A DNA stretch of 64,000 nucleotides from Cupriavidus necator N-1 (GTDB taxonomy: Bacteria; Pseudomonadota; Gammaproteobacteria; Burkholderiales; Burkholderiaceae). Numbering within the stretch: position 1 is the first letter of the stretch; each line of letters opens with the position of its first letter. Positions 38,005-46,690 of this stretch are shown here, piece after piece. Location: positions 806,001 to 870,000 of the forward strand of contig NC_015726.1 in NCBI RefSeq assembly GCF_000219215.1. The letters run 5' to 3'. The position numbers and the translations under genes are program-made. Under the pieces are notes generated by a model, which saw only the letters and a program-made list of their open reading frames with translations, did no database searches and was not told where the DNA came from.

Positions 38005-38907
38005 ATGGCCTACAAGACAATTGAAGACACCATCGGCAACACGCCGCTGGTCAGACTGCAGCGCATCCCCGGTGCCGCCAACGACGCGCGCGGCAATGTG
38101 ATCCTCGGCAAGCTCGAAGGCAACAACCCGGCCGGTTCGGTCAAGGACCGCCCCGCGGTGTCGATGATCGCCCGGGCCGAGGCGCGCGGGCGCATCAAGC
38201 CGGGCGACACCCTGATCGAGGCGACTTCCGGCAATACCGGCATCGCGCTGGCCATGGCAGCCGCCATCCGCGGCTACAAGATGGTGCTGATCATGCCCGA
38301 GGACCTGAGCCTCGAGCGCCGCCAGAGCATGGCGGCCTACGGTGCCGAGATCATCCTGACCCCGGTCAAGGGCGGCATGGAGTACGCCCGCGACCTGGCG
38401 GATTCGATGGAGCGCGACGGCAAGGGCGTGATCCTCGACCAGTTCGCCAACCCGGACAACCCGCAGGCCCACTACGAGGGCACCGGGCCGGAGATCTGGC
38501 GCGATACCGACGGCCGCATCACCCACTTCGTTTCTGCGATGGGCACCACCGGCACCATTACCGGCGTGTCGCGCTACCTGAAGGAACAGAACCCGGAGAT
38601 CCAGGTCATCGGCGCGCAGCCGGCCGACGGCTCGCGCATCCCGGGCATCCGCAAGTGGCCCGAGGCGTATCTGCCCAAGATCTACGATGCCAGCTACATC
38701 GACCGCACCGAGCCGGTGAGCCAGGGCGACGCCGAGCACATGGCGCGGCGCATGGCATCCGAAGAGGGCATCTTCTGCGGCATTTCGGCGGCCGGCGCGC
38801 TCTGTGTTGCGCTGCGCATTGCCGAGGAAGTGGAGAACGCCACCATCGTCTTCGTGGTGTGCGACCGCGGCGACCGCTACCTGTCGACCGGCGTGTTCCC
38901 GGCGTGA
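38005..38907 (+). CDS. cysM: Cysteine synthase B
   Basis: A 300-residue PLP enzyme that forms cysteine (or S-sulfocysteine from thiosulfate) from O-acetylserine. The PLP lysine is Lys47 in NPAGSVKDRP; EATSGNTGIALAMAAA binds the substrate carboxylate, and GTTGTITGVSRYLKE binds phosphate. CysM rather than CysK is favoured by the short length and the RKWPEAYLPKIYD region. ATG 38005 begins MAYKTIEDTIGNTPL as in the family. The terminator at 38928-38956 follows. Confidence 0.93.
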   Translation: MAYKTIEDTIGNTPLVRLQRIPGAANDARGNVILGKLEGNNPAGSVKDRPAVSMIARAEARGRIKPGDTLIEATSGNTGIALAMAAAIRGYKMVLIMPEDLSLERRQSMAAYGAEIILTPVKGGMEYARDLADSMERDGKGVILDQFANPDNPQAHYEGTGPEIWRDTDGRITHFVSAMGTTGTITGVSRYLKEQNPEIQVIGAQPADGSRIPGIRKWPEAYLPKIYDASYIDRTEPVSQGDAEHMARRMASEEGIFCGISAAGALCVALRIAEEVENATIVFVVCDRGDRYLSTGVFPA

Positions 38908-38927
38908 CCTGAACCGGTGCCAACAAG

Positions 38928-38956
38928 AAAGGCCTCGCAAATTGCGAGGCCTTTTT
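38928..38956. terminator. Bidirectional terminator, cysM and mltB
   Basis: AAAGGCCTCGCAA and TTGCGAGGCCTTTTT make a near-perfect stem with T residues on the right and A residues on the left. It lies between the convergent cysM and mltB genes and can serve both. Confidence 0.85.
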
Positions 38957-38976
38957 GCTTTGGCGGGCAGCTGGCA

Positions 38977-40083
38977 TCAACCCATCGCCGCCTTGACCGC
39001 CTCGCCCAGCTGGTACACCGCCAGCGCATAGAAGAAGCTGCGGTTGTAGCGTGTCAGCACGTAGAAGTTGCGCAGGCCGAGCAGGTATTCGGTCGGTTGG
39101 TCGGGGGTGGGCAGGTCCACCACCAGCACGCCGGTCTCGCCTTCGCGCACGGGGTCGATCGGCTCGTCCACGCGCAAGCCGGCGCGGGTCAGCTGGTTGA
39201 GCGTGCGCGTGGGCCATGGCTCGCCGTCGGCCGCCGCCGTGGCGACACCCAGGCTGCCGGCGTCGCCGGCAATGCGCCACACCACCGGGCGGCCCGGCTC
39301 CCAGCCGTGCAGCTGCAGGAAGCGCGCGACACTGCCGATGGCATCGGTAGGGCTGTTGCGCAGGTCGATGCGACCGTTGTTGTCGTAGTCGATGGCGTAT
39401 TCGCGCAGGCTGGTCGGCATGAACTGCGGGATGCCGATCGCGCCCGCGAAGGAGCCCAGCACCGAGTACACGTCGGTGCGGGTGTCGCGGCACCACAGCA
39501 GGTAGTCGGCCAGCTGGTTGCGGAACAGCGTGCTGCGGGCTTCGCGGTTGGGCGTGTCCGGGTAGTCGAAGGCGAGCGTGGACAGCGAGTCGAGCACGCG
39601 GAAGGTGCCCATGTCGCGGCCGTAGATGGTTTCCACGCCGATGATGCCGACGATGACCGAGGCCGGTACGCCGAACTCGGCTTCGGCACGGCGCAGCGTG
39701 TCGCGGTTGTCCTGCCAGAAGCGCACGCCCGCGTTGATGCGGATCGGCTCGATAAAGCGCGAGCGGTAGGTGCGCCAGCTTTTGCGGCCGGTGGTGGCGG
39801 GCGGCATGATCAGCCGCACCACGGTGGCCGAATAGACCGCCTGGCTAAACCACTCCTGCAGCATCCCGCGGTCAAGGCGGTGGCGGGCCACCATCTCGTC
39901 GATAAACGCGCGGGTCTGCGGATTGTCGCGGTAGCGGCCGGGTTCGATCTCTTCCTCGCGCATGCTGACGCGGCGCTTGCCCGCGGCGAGCAGGCTGGGG
40001 GAGAGGCCGCAGAGTCCGAGTGCGGCAGCGGAAAGCGCGGCGCCCAGCAGGGGGCGTCGCAGTGAGCGCTGGGTGTCGGTCAT
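38977..40083 (-). CDS. mltB: Lytic murein transglycosylase B
   Basis: A 368-residue exported enzyme that cleaves peptidoglycan between MurNAc and GlcNAc with anhydro-ring formation. A signal peptide covers about 1-35 (no lipobox Cys seen, so probably soluble and periplasmic). GIIGVETIYGR carries catalytic Glu151; GSFAGAIGIPQFMPTS and FLQLHGW are family motifs. ATG 40083 has AAAGGA upstream. It is convergent with cysM and divergent from the deacetylase gene at 40233. Confidence 0.92.
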   Translation of the reverse strand: MTDTQRSLRRPLLGAALSAAALGLCGLSPSLLAAGKRRVSMREEEIEPGRYRDNPQTRAFIDEMVARHRLDRGMLQEWFSQAVYSATVVRLIMPPATTGRKSWRTYRSRFIEPIRINAGVRFWQDNRDTLRRAEAEFGVPASVIVGIIGVETIYGRDMGTFRVLDSLSTLAFDYPDTPNREARSTLFRNQLADYLLWCRDTRTDVYSVLGSFAGAIGIPQFMPTSLREYAIDYDNNGRIDLRNSPTDAIGSVARFLQLHGWEPGRPVVWRIAGDAGSLGVATAAADGEPWPTRTLNQLTRAGLRVDEPIDPVREGETGVLVVDLPTPDQPTEYLLGLRNFYVLTRYNRSFFYALAVYQLGEAVKAAMG

Positions 40084-40232
40084 GATGTCCTTTGCAAGTC
40101 GCACCGAGTATAGCGGATGCCACTGCGGCAACTACGGGCAAGCCGTCACGGCATGGCGCGCCAGTGCCGCTGGGTGGCATGGGCTGGCGTGTGCTAACGT
40201 AGCGATTGGAGACAACATTGCGACGATAAGAG

Positions 40233-41156
40233 ATGCCGACAGGCTATTACACGCACCCCGAGTTCCAGCGGCACGAGATGGGGCATTTCCATCCTGAGTG
40301 CCCGGAACGCCTGCAGGCGATCGAGGATCACCTGATTTCGCACGGCCTGGACGGGCTGCTGGAGCGCCGCGAAGCCCCGCCCGCCACGCGCGAGCAGCTG
40401 GAGCGCGTGCACCGTCCCGACTATGTCGATTCGCTCGAACGCGCCAGCCCGGCCAGCGGCTATCACGCGATCGATCCGGATACCTCGATGAACTCGCACA
40501 CGCTTGCCGCCGCCACGCTGGCCGCGGGCGCGGCGGTGGCGGCCACCGATGCGGTGATCGCGGGCGAGTTCGAGAACGCGTTCTGCTGCGTGCGCCCGCC
40601 CGGCCACCACGCCGAGCCTGACCGCGCCATGGGCTTCTGCTTCTACAACAACGTCGCCATTGCCGCGCGCCACGCGCTGCGGGCGCACGGCCTGGAGCGC
40701 GTGGCCATCATCGATTTCGACGTGCACCACGGCAACGGCACCGAAGCGGCGTTCCGCGGCGACGAGCAGGTGATGATGTGCAGCATCTTCCAGCACCCGT
40801 TCTATCCGTACAGCGGCACCGAGCATCTCGCGCCCAATATGGTCAACATCCCGCTGCCGGCCTATACCAACGGCGTGGCCGTGCGTGAAGTGGTCGAGAC
40901 CATCTGGCTGCCGCGGCTCAATGAATTCCGCCCGCAGATGCTGTTTATCTCCGCCGGCTTTGATGCGCACCGCGAGGACGACCTGGGCCAGATGGGCCTG
41001 GTGGAGCAGGACTACGCCTGGATTACCGGCCAGTTGGTGGACCTTGCGCGCGTCCATGCGCAGGGCCGCATCGTCAGCTGCCTGGAGGGGGGCTACAACC
41101 TGAGCGCGCTGGGCCGCAGCGTGCTGGCGCACCTGAAGGTGCTGCTGGAACGATAG
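40233..41156 (+). CDS. Histone deacetylase family hydrolase
   Basis: A 307-residue zinc hydrolase of the HDAC/acetylpolyamine amidohydrolase family. RPPGHHAEPDRAMGFCFYNN, IIDFDVHHGNGTEAAF (metal-binding Asp and His) and FISAGFDAHRED are the catalytic blocks. It probably removes acetyl or similar acyl groups from polyamines or other small amines. It is 6 bp ahead of an enoyl-CoA hydratase gene, so the two are co-transcribed; such HDAC/crotonase pairs suggest a shared acyl-group pathway, but substrates are unknown. Confidence 0.92.
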   Translation: MPTGYYTHPEFQRHEMGHFHPECPERLQAIEDHLISHGLDGLLERREAPPATREQLERVHRPDYVDSLERASPASGYHAIDPDTSMNSHTLAAATLAAGAAVAATDAVIAGEFENAFCCVRPPGHHAEPDRAMGFCFYNNVAIAARHALRAHGLERVAIIDFDVHHGNGTEAAFRGDEQVMMCSIFQHPFYPYSGTEHLAPNMVNIPLPAYTNGVAVREVVETIWLPRLNEFRPQMLFISAGFDAHREDDLGQMGLVEQDYAWITGQLVDLARVHAQGRIVSCLEGGYNLSALGRSVLAHLKVLLER

Positions 41157-41162
41157 GAGAGC

Positions 41163-41972
41163 ATGGCCATGGCCGAGAACGATGCGCGCGTGGACGCGCC
41201 GCTGCTGACCGAAGTGCGCGACACCGCGGGCGTGGTGCGACTGACCATGAATCGGCCGCAGGCGTTCAATGCGCTGTCAGAAGGGCTGCTCGACGCGCTG
41301 ACCGAGGCCCTCGGCCGGCTGGCGTCGGACCACACCGTGCGCGTGGTGGTGCTGGCCGGCGCCGGCAAGGCCTTCTGCGCCGGGCACGACCTGCGCGAGA
41401 TGCGGGCCTCGCCGTCGCACGACTACTACCGGCGCCTGTTCGACCGCTGCACCCGCATGATGATGGTGATCCAGAAGATGCCGCAGCCGGTGCTTGCGCG
41501 CGTGCAGGGCATCGCCACGGCGGCGGGCTGCCAGCTGGTGGCCATGTGCGACCTTGCGGTGGCCGCCGACGATGCGCGCTTTGCGGTATCCGGCGTCAAC
41601 CTGGGCCTGTTCTGCTCGACGCCCGGGGTGGCGTTGTCGCGCAACCTGCACCGCAAGCAGGCAATGGAGATGCTGCTGACCGGCGACATGATCGACGCCG
41701 AAACCGCCCGTGAGCGCGGGCTGGTGAACCGGGTGGTGCCCGCTGGGCAGCTGGACCAAGAGGTGGCGCGCCTGGCCGCCAGCATCTGCGCCAAGCCGGC
41801 CGCCGCGGTGGCCGCGGGCAAGGGCCTGTTCTACCGCCAGCTGGAAATGGGCATCGAGGCCGCCTACCAGCTCGCCGGCCAGACCATGGCCTGCAACATG
41901 ATGGACGAGTCGGCGCTGGAGGGGGTGCAGGCCTTCATTGACAAGCGTTCGCCGTCCTGGCGTGGCTCATAG
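41163..41972 (+). CDS. Enoyl-CoA hydratase/isomerase family protein
   Basis: A 269-residue crotonase-fold enzyme. LAGAGKAFCAGHDLREM is the CoA-binding/oxyanion block; the second oxyanion strand is ARVQGIATAAGCQLVAMCDLAVA, here quoted as ATAAGCQLVAMCDLA. The catalytic Glu of the classical hydratase at the second position is not in its usual place (VNLGLFCSTPGVAL), as in ECHDC3-like members, so a plain hydratase activity is not assured. AGGAGA precedes ATG 41163; ATG 41169 is an alternative. It is coupled to the deacetylase gene. Confidence 0.85.
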   Translation: MAMAENDARVDAPLLTEVRDTAGVVRLTMNRPQAFNALSEGLLDALTEALGRLASDHTVRVVVLAGAGKAFCAGHDLREMRASPSHDYYRRLFDRCTRMMMVIQKMPQPVLARVQGIATAAGCQLVAMCDLAVAADDARFAVSGVNLGLFCSTPGVALSRNLHRKQAMEMLLTGDMIDAETARERGLVNRVVPAGQLDQEVARLAASICAKPAAAVAAGKGLFYRQLEMGIEAAYQLAGQTMACNMMDESALEGVQAFIDKRSPSWRGS

Positions 41973-42080
41973 TCGACTTTCTCGCTTCTTATATGCCGGG
42001 AACGTATAAAGACATCGGCAAAAAGTCGTTTATGGTATGAAGCGAATCGCATAAAATACGCGCTTCAGAAAAATAACGAG

Positions 42081-42125
42081 CGGCAACAGCGCTGGAGATC
42101 CCTCGCCTGTTGCCGTTTTCTTTTG
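42081..42125 (+). terminator. Leader hairpin before metN
   Basis: CGGCAACAG and CTGTTGCCG form a perfect 9-bp stem around a 17-base loop and are followed by TTTTCTTTT. It sits 12 bases before the metN start and 109 bp after the hydratase gene. It is either the terminator of the upstream pair or an attenuator controlling metNIQ. A TAAAAT box at 42052-42057 could place a promoter ahead of it. Confidence 0.7.
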
Positions 42126-42136
42126 GTCACCTTTCC

Positions 42137-43171
42137 ATGATCGAACTGCAAGGACTGTCGCAGCGCTTCCCGGGCGCGTCTGGCGACGTGCATGCATTGC
42201 GGGACGTCAGCCTGTCGATAGCGGCGGGCGAAGTCTTCGGCATTATCGGCCGCAGCGGCGCCGGCAAGAGCACCCTGGTACGCGCCATCAATCTGCTGAA
42301 CCGGCCCTCGAGCGGCCGCGTGATTGTCGCGGGCCAGGAACTGACAGCGCTGGACACGGGCGCGCTGCGCCTGGCACGCCGCGAGATCGGCATGATCTTC
42401 CAGCACTTCAACCTGCTGTCGTCGCGCACGGTGTATGAGAACGTGGCGCTGCCGCTGGAACTGGCCGGCAAGCCCAAGGCCGAGATCGCCGCGACGGTGC
42501 TGCCGCTGCTGGACCTGGTGGGCCTGTCGGAGCTGAAGGACCGCTATCCGGCGCAGATCAGCGGCGGGCAGAAGCAGCGCGTGGGCATTGCACGCGCTCT
42601 TGCCAGCAAGCCCAAGGTGCTGCTGTCGGACGAGGCCACTTCCGCGCTGGACCCGGAAACCACCCGCTCCATCCTGGAACTGCTCAAGCAGATCAACCGC
42701 GACCTGGGCCTGACCATCGTGATGATCACGCACCAGATGGAAGTCATCAAGCAGGTCTGCGACCGCGTGGCCGTGCTTGAAGCCGGCCAGGTGGTGGAGA
42801 CCGGGCGCGTGATCGACGTATTCCTGCGCCCGCAGCACGACGTCACGCGCGCCATGATCGGCGACGTCATCTCGCAGGAGCTGCCGGCCAGCGTGCTCAA
42901 GCGCGTGGAGAGCCGGCTGGGCAACGGGCGCGACCACGTCTACCGCCTGGCCTTCACCGGCGAGGGCGTGGACCAGCCGGTGCTGGCCCAGGCAATCCGC
43001 CGCTACGGGCTGGACTTCAATATCTTGCACGGCCATATCGACGAGATCCAGGGCCAGGCCTTCGGCTCGCTGGCGATCATGGCCACGGGCGAACTGGCCG
43101 ACGTGAAGGCGGCGATGGAATACCTGCAGGCGCAAGGCGTCGTGGTGGAGGAGTTCGAGCATGTGGTCTGA
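42137..43171 (+). CDS. metN: Methionine import ATP-binding protein MetN
   Basis: A 344-residue ABC ATPase of the methionine importer. Walker A is [10 protein letters not shown], the signature is ISGGQKQR, Walker B is [12 protein letters not shown]. The C-terminal ACT-like domain (about 265-344, NIL domain) senses intracellular methionine and inhibits transport in the family. ATG 42137 gives the family start [11 protein letters not shown]. It overlaps metI by 11 bp. The gene order metN-metI-metQ is classic. Confidence 0.95.
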   Translation: MIELQGLSQRFPGASGDVHALRDVSLSIAAGEVFGIIGRSGAGKSTLVRAINLLNRPSSGRVIVAGQELTALDTGALRLARREIGMIFQHFNLLSSRTVYENVALPLELAGKPKAEIAATVLPLLDLVGLSELKDRYPAQISGGQKQRVGIARALASKPKVLLSDEATSALDPETTRSILELLKQINRDLGLTIVMITHQMEVIKQVCDRVAVLEAGQVVETGRVIDVFLRPQHDVTRAMIGDVISQELPASVLKRVESRLGNGRDHVYRLAFTGEGVDQPVLAQAIRRYGLDFNILHGHIDEIQGQAFGSLAIMATGELADVKAAMEYLQAQGVVVEEFEHVV

Positions 43172-43814
43172 AATGTTTGACCTGTTCCTGACCTCGTTCA
43201 ACGAGACCCTGGTGATGGTGGCGATCTCGGGCGTGGTCGGCTCGCTGCTGGGCGTGCCGCTGGGCGTGCTGCTGCACCTGACCAACCGCGGCGGCGTGCT
43301 GTCGCACCCGTTGTTCAACCGCAGCATCGGCGTGGTGGTCAACGCGGCGCGCTCGATCCCGTTCATCATCCTGCTGGTGGTGGTGATCCCGTTCACGCGC
43401 TTTATCGTCGGCTCGTCGATCGGCACCACCGCGGCAATCGTGCCGCTGACCATCGCGGCGATCCCGTTTATCGCGCGCCTGGTGGAAAGCGCGCTGCGCG
43501 AGGTCGACAAGGGCCTGGTCGAGGCCGCCCAGTCGATGGGCGCCACCACCCGCCAGATCGTGTGGAAGGTGCTGCTGCCCGAGGCAATGCCCGGCATCGT
43601 CGCCGGCCTGACCATCACCTTTGTCAGCCTGGTCGGCTATTCGGCCATGGCGGGCGCGATCGGCGGCGGCGGCCTGGGCGACCTGGGCATCCGCTACGGC
43701 TACCAGCGCTATATCACCGAGGTCATGGTGGCGGTGGTGGTGATCCTGATCGTGTTCGTGCAGGCCGTGCAGAGCTTCGGCGACTGGCTTGTCCGCCGTA
43801 TCAGCCACCGCTAA
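43161..43814 (+). CDS. metI: Methionine ABC transporter permease MetI
   Basis: A 217-residue inner-membrane permease with five predicted helices. The EAA loop for docking MetN is visible around [21 protein letters not shown]. Length and composition match MetI. It begins within the last codons of metN and ends 46 bp before metQ. Confidence 0.95.
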   Translation: MWSEMFDLFLTSFNETLVMVAISGVVGSLLGVPLGVLLHLTNRGGVLSHPLFNRSIGVVVNAARSIPFIILLVVVIPFTRFIVGSSIGTTAAIVPLTIAAIPFIARLVESALREVDKGLVEAAQSMGATTRQIVWKVLLPEAMPGIVAGLTITFVSLVGYSAMAGAIGGGGLGDLGIRYGYQRYITEVMVAVVVILIVFVQAVQSFGDWLVRRISHR

Positions 43815-43860
43815 TCCGTCAACGCCAAGCCAATTATTTTCTGAAACAGGAACGCATATC

Positions 43861-44658
43861 ATGCAACGTCGCAACCTGCTGCAATGGATTCTCGGCGCCG
43901 CGATCGGCGCAACGCTGGCCACCGGCGCCGTCGCCCAGGAAAAGCCGATCAAGATCGGCGTGACCGGCGGCCCGCACGCCCAGATCATGGAACAGGTGAA
44001 GAAGGTCGCCGCCAAGGACGGCTTGAACATCCAGGTGGTCGAGTTCAGCGACTACATCCAGCCCAACGCCGCGCTGGCTGCCGGCGACCTGGACGCCAAC
44101 AGCTACCAGCACCTGCCGTACCTGGAAGCCCAGATCAAGGACCGCGGCTACAAGTTCACGCATATCGCCTATACGGTGACGTTCCCGATGGGCGTGTACT
44201 CCAAGAAGATCAAGTCGCTCGACCAGCTCAAGCAGGGTGCGCGCGTGGGCGTGCCCAACGATCCCACCAACGGCGGGCGCGGCCTGTTGCTGCTGCAGAG
44301 CAAGGGCGTGATCAAGCTCAAGCCCAACGCCGGCCTGAAGGCCACGCCGCTGGACATCGTCGAGAACCCGAAGAAGATCCGCATCGTCGAGCTGGACGCC
44401 GCGCAGCTGCCGCGCTCGCTGGATGACCTGGATGCCGCCGCCATCAACGGCAACTACGCGGAATCGGCCGGCCTGTCGCCCGTCAAGGACGCCATCGCCA
44501 TCGAAGGCCCGAAGGGTCCGTACGCCAACCTGATCGCGATCCGCGAGGCCGACAAGAACAAGCCCTGGGTGGCCAAGCTGGTGAAGGCCTATCACTCGCC
44601 GGAAATTAAGCAATACGTCACATCGACCTTCAAGGACTCGGTCATTACCGCCTGGTAA
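43861..44658 (+). CDS. metQ: Methionine-binding protein MetQ
   Basis: A 265-residue substrate-binding protein of the NlpA family. The signal peptide MQRRNLLQWILGAAIG... ends at GAVAQ; it has twin arginines and no lipobox cysteine. The mature body begins KPIKIGVTGGPHAQIM and includes YTVTFPMGVYSKKIKS and GNYAESAGL. Most MetQ proteins are lipoproteins, so a soluble periplasmic form is notable. ATG 43861 follows an ACAGGA-type site. D- or L-methionine is the expected ligand. Confidence 0.93.
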   Translation: MQRRNLLQWILGAAIGATLATGAVAQEKPIKIGVTGGPHAQIMEQVKKVAAKDGLNIQVVEFSDYIQPNAALAAGDLDANSYQHLPYLEAQIKDRGYKFTHIAYTVTFPMGVYSKKIKSLDQLKQGARVGVPNDPTNGGRGLLLLQSKGVIKLKPNAGLKATPLDIVENPKKIRIVELDAAQLPRSLDDLDAAAINGNYAESAGLSPVKDAIAIEGPKGPYANLIAIREADKNKPWVAKLVKAYHSPEIKQYVTSTFKDSVITAW

Positions 44659-44779
44659 GCCCGACGTCACTTTGAGGTTTTCATCCAATCAGACGATGCC
44701 CGCAAGCCCCGGTTTGCGGCACAATCGCTGGACGGCTGGGATCTGCCGGGCTATGCCCGGCATCATTTTGCCGATAAAA

Positions 44780-44795
44780 TAGTACGATCGTTCGA
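44780..44795. promoter_or_regulatory. Palindromic operator candidate ahead of etfBA
   Basis: TAGTACGATCGTTCGA matches its own reverse complement at 12 of 16 positions, with a perfect core ACGATCGT. It lies 82 bp before etfB and touches a GATAAAAT box. TetR-family regulators of fatty-acid or acyl-CoA oxidation genes bind sites of this shape in beta-proteobacteria. The regulator is not in the window. Confidence 0.45.
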
Positions 44796-44877
44796 AAAAC
44801 AGGAGAGCCGCCAACCCGGTGGTTATAATGACGAGCGAACAAAATTTCTGACTATCAGCTATCAGTGGAGTGAGCGC

Positions 44878-45627
44878 ATGAAAGTACTCGTCGCAGTCAA
44901 GCGGGTGGTGGATTACAACGTCAAGGTCCGCGTCAAGGCGGACGGCAGTGGCGTCGATCTGGCCAATGTGAAGATGAGCATGAACCCCTTCGACGAAATC
45001 GCCGTGGAAGAGGCCGTGCGCCTGAAGGAAGCGGGCGTTGCCACCGAAGTGATCGCCGTCTCGTGCGGTGTCACGCAGTGCCAGGAAACCCTGCGCACCG
45101 CGATGGCCATCGGTGCCGACCGCGGCATCCTGGTGGAATCGAACGAAGACCTGCAACCGCTGGCCGTGGCCAAGCTGCTGAAGGCGCTGATCGACAAGGA
45201 ACAGCCGCAACTGGTGATCCTGGGCAAGCAGGCCATCGACGACGACTCCAACCAGACCGGCCAGATGGTGGCCGCGCTGGCTGGCCTGCCGCAAGCCACG
45301 TTCGCCTCCAAGGTGGTGGTTGCCGACGGCAAGGCCTCGGTGACGCGTGAAGTCGATGGCGGCCTGGAAACGCTGTCGCTCAAGCTGCCGGCCGTGGTCA
45401 CGACCGACCTGCGCCTGAACGAGCCGCGCTACGTCACGCTGCCCAACATCATGAAGGCCAAGAAGAAGCAGCTCGATATCGTCAAGCCGGAAGACCTCGG
45501 TGTCGACGTCAAGCCGCGCCTGTCGACCCTGAAGGTGGTCGAGCCTGCCAAGCGCAGCGCGGGTGTGATGGTGCCGGACGTCGCGACGCTGGTGCAGAAG
45601 CTGAAGAACGAAGCCAAGGTTATCTGA
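44878..45627 (+). CDS. etfB: Electron transfer flavoprotein subunit beta
   Basis: A 249-residue subunit that binds AMP and, with EtfA, carries electrons from acyl-CoA dehydrogenases to the ubiquinone pool. [19 protein letters not shown] is the family start, and the ETF-beta signature is near [13 protein letters not shown] to the [16 protein letters not shown] block. Codon use is that of a highly expressed gene. It is 18 bp ahead of etfA, and an acyl-CoA dehydrogenase follows. Confidence 0.96.
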   Translation: MKVLVAVKRVVDYNVKVRVKADGSGVDLANVKMSMNPFDEIAVEEAVRLKEAGVATEVIAVSCGVTQCQETLRTAMAIGADRGILVESNEDLQPLAVAKLLKALIDKEQPQLVILGKQAIDDDSNQTGQMVAALAGLPQATFASKVVVADGKASVTREVDGGLETLSLKLPAVVTTDLRLNEPRYVTLPNIMKAKKKQLDIVKPEDLGVDVKPRLSTLKVVEPAKRSAGVMVPDVATLVQKLKNEAKVI

Positions 45628-45645
45628 GCGCGGGGGAGAAATAAC

Positions 45646-46581
45646 ATGACTGCACTCGTCATTGCTGAACACGACAATCAATCCATCAAGGCCGCCACGC
45701 TGAACACCGTGACCGCCGCTGCCCAGTGCGGCGGCGACGTGCACGTGCTGGTGGCTGGTTCCAACGCCAAGGCCGCGGCTGACGCCGCCGCCAAGATCGC
45801 CGGCGTGACCAAGGTCCTGCTGGCCGACGCACCGTACTTCGGTGACGGCCTGGCCGAGAACGTGGCCGAGCAGGCGCTGGCCATCGCCAACGACTACTCG
45901 CACATCCTGGCTCCGGCCACCCCGTACGGCAAGAACATCCTGCCGCGCGTGGCTGCCAAGCTGGACGTGGCCCAGATCTCGGAAATCTCCAAGGTCGACG
46001 CCCCGGACACGTTCGAGCGCCCGATCTACGCGGGCAACGCCATTGCCACGGTCAAGTCGGAAGACAAGATCAAGGTCATCACCGTGCGCGGCACCGCCTT
46101 TGACGCCGCTGCCGCCGAAGGTGGCTCGGCCGCCGTTGAAACCCTGCCGGCCGTGGCCGACGCAGGCGTTTCGCAGTTTGTTTCGCGCGAAGTGGCCAAG
46201 AGCGACCGTCCGGAACTGACCGCCGCCAAGATCATCGTCTCGGGTGGCCGTGGCGTAGGTTCGGGTGAGAACTACACCAAGGTGCTGACGCCGCTGGCCG
46301 ACAAGCTGGGCGCCGCGCTGGGTGCCTCGCGCGCTGCCGTGGACGCCGGCTTCGTGCCGAACGACTACCAGGTCGGCCAGACCGGCAAGATCGTCGCGCC
46401 GCAGCTGTACATCGCCGTCGGTATCTCCGGCGCGATCCAGCACCTGGCCGGCATGAAGGACTCCAAGGTGATCGTCGCGATCAACAAGGATGCCGAAGCG
46501 CCGATCTTCTCCGTGGCTGACTACGGCCTGGTGGGCGACCTGAACACCGTGGTGCCGGAGCTGGTGGCAGCACTGGGCTGA
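45646..46581 (+). CDS. etfA: Electron transfer flavoprotein subunit alpha
   Basis: A 311-residue FAD-binding subunit. The C-terminal FAD domain contains [33 protein letters not shown] (quoted here as [15 protein letters not shown]), and [15 protein letters not shown], all diagnostic. It pairs with the upstream EtfB. A hairpin with T run at 46636-46669 ends the unit before the acyl-CoA dehydrogenase. Confidence 0.97.
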   Translation: MTALVIAEHDNQSIKAATLNTVTAAAQCGGDVHVLVAGSNAKAAADAAAKIAGVTKVLLADAPYFGDGLAENVAEQALAIANDYSHILAPATPYGKNILPRVAAKLDVAQISEISKVDAPDTFERPIYAGNAIATVKSEDKIKVITVRGTAFDAAAAEGGSAAVETLPAVADAGVSQFVSREVAKSDRPELTAAKIIVSGGRGVGSGENYTKVLTPLADKLGAALGASRAAVDAGFVPNDYQVGQTGKIVAPQLYIAVGISGAIQHLAGMKDSKVIVAINKDAEAPIFSVADYGLVGDLNTVVPELVAALG

Positions 46582-46635
46582 TGCCTCGCCGGCCGCCCGG
46601 CGGCCGGCACGGGTAGCCGCAGGTAGCAAGTAACG

Positions 46636-46669
46636 AGCCGTTCCGGGGGTGACCCGCGAACGGCTTTTT
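46636..46669 (+). terminator. Terminator after etfA
   Basis: AGCCGTTC and GAACGGCT form an 8-bp stem with a 14-base loop and are followed by TTTTT. It separates etfBA from the acyl-CoA dehydrogenase gene, so the latter may be expressed by read-through or from its own promoter. Confidence 0.75.
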
Positions 46670-46690
46670 CATACATGTTGGGAGACATCG

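Noticed and set aside
35914-38940. Leftward 1008-codon open frame opposite uraA and cysM
   Set aside because: Antisense to two clear genes; repetitive His/Arg/Gln/Ala composition and no recognisable domain.
42110-42136. TTG start of metN at 42110
   Set aside because: It lies inside the terminator-like hairpin and would add nine residues not found in MetN; ATG 42137 gives the family start.
44689-46629. Leftward 646-codon open frame opposite etfBA
   Set aside because: EtfB and EtfA are unmistakable on the plus strand and share the codon bias of highly expressed genes, which keeps the antisense frame open.
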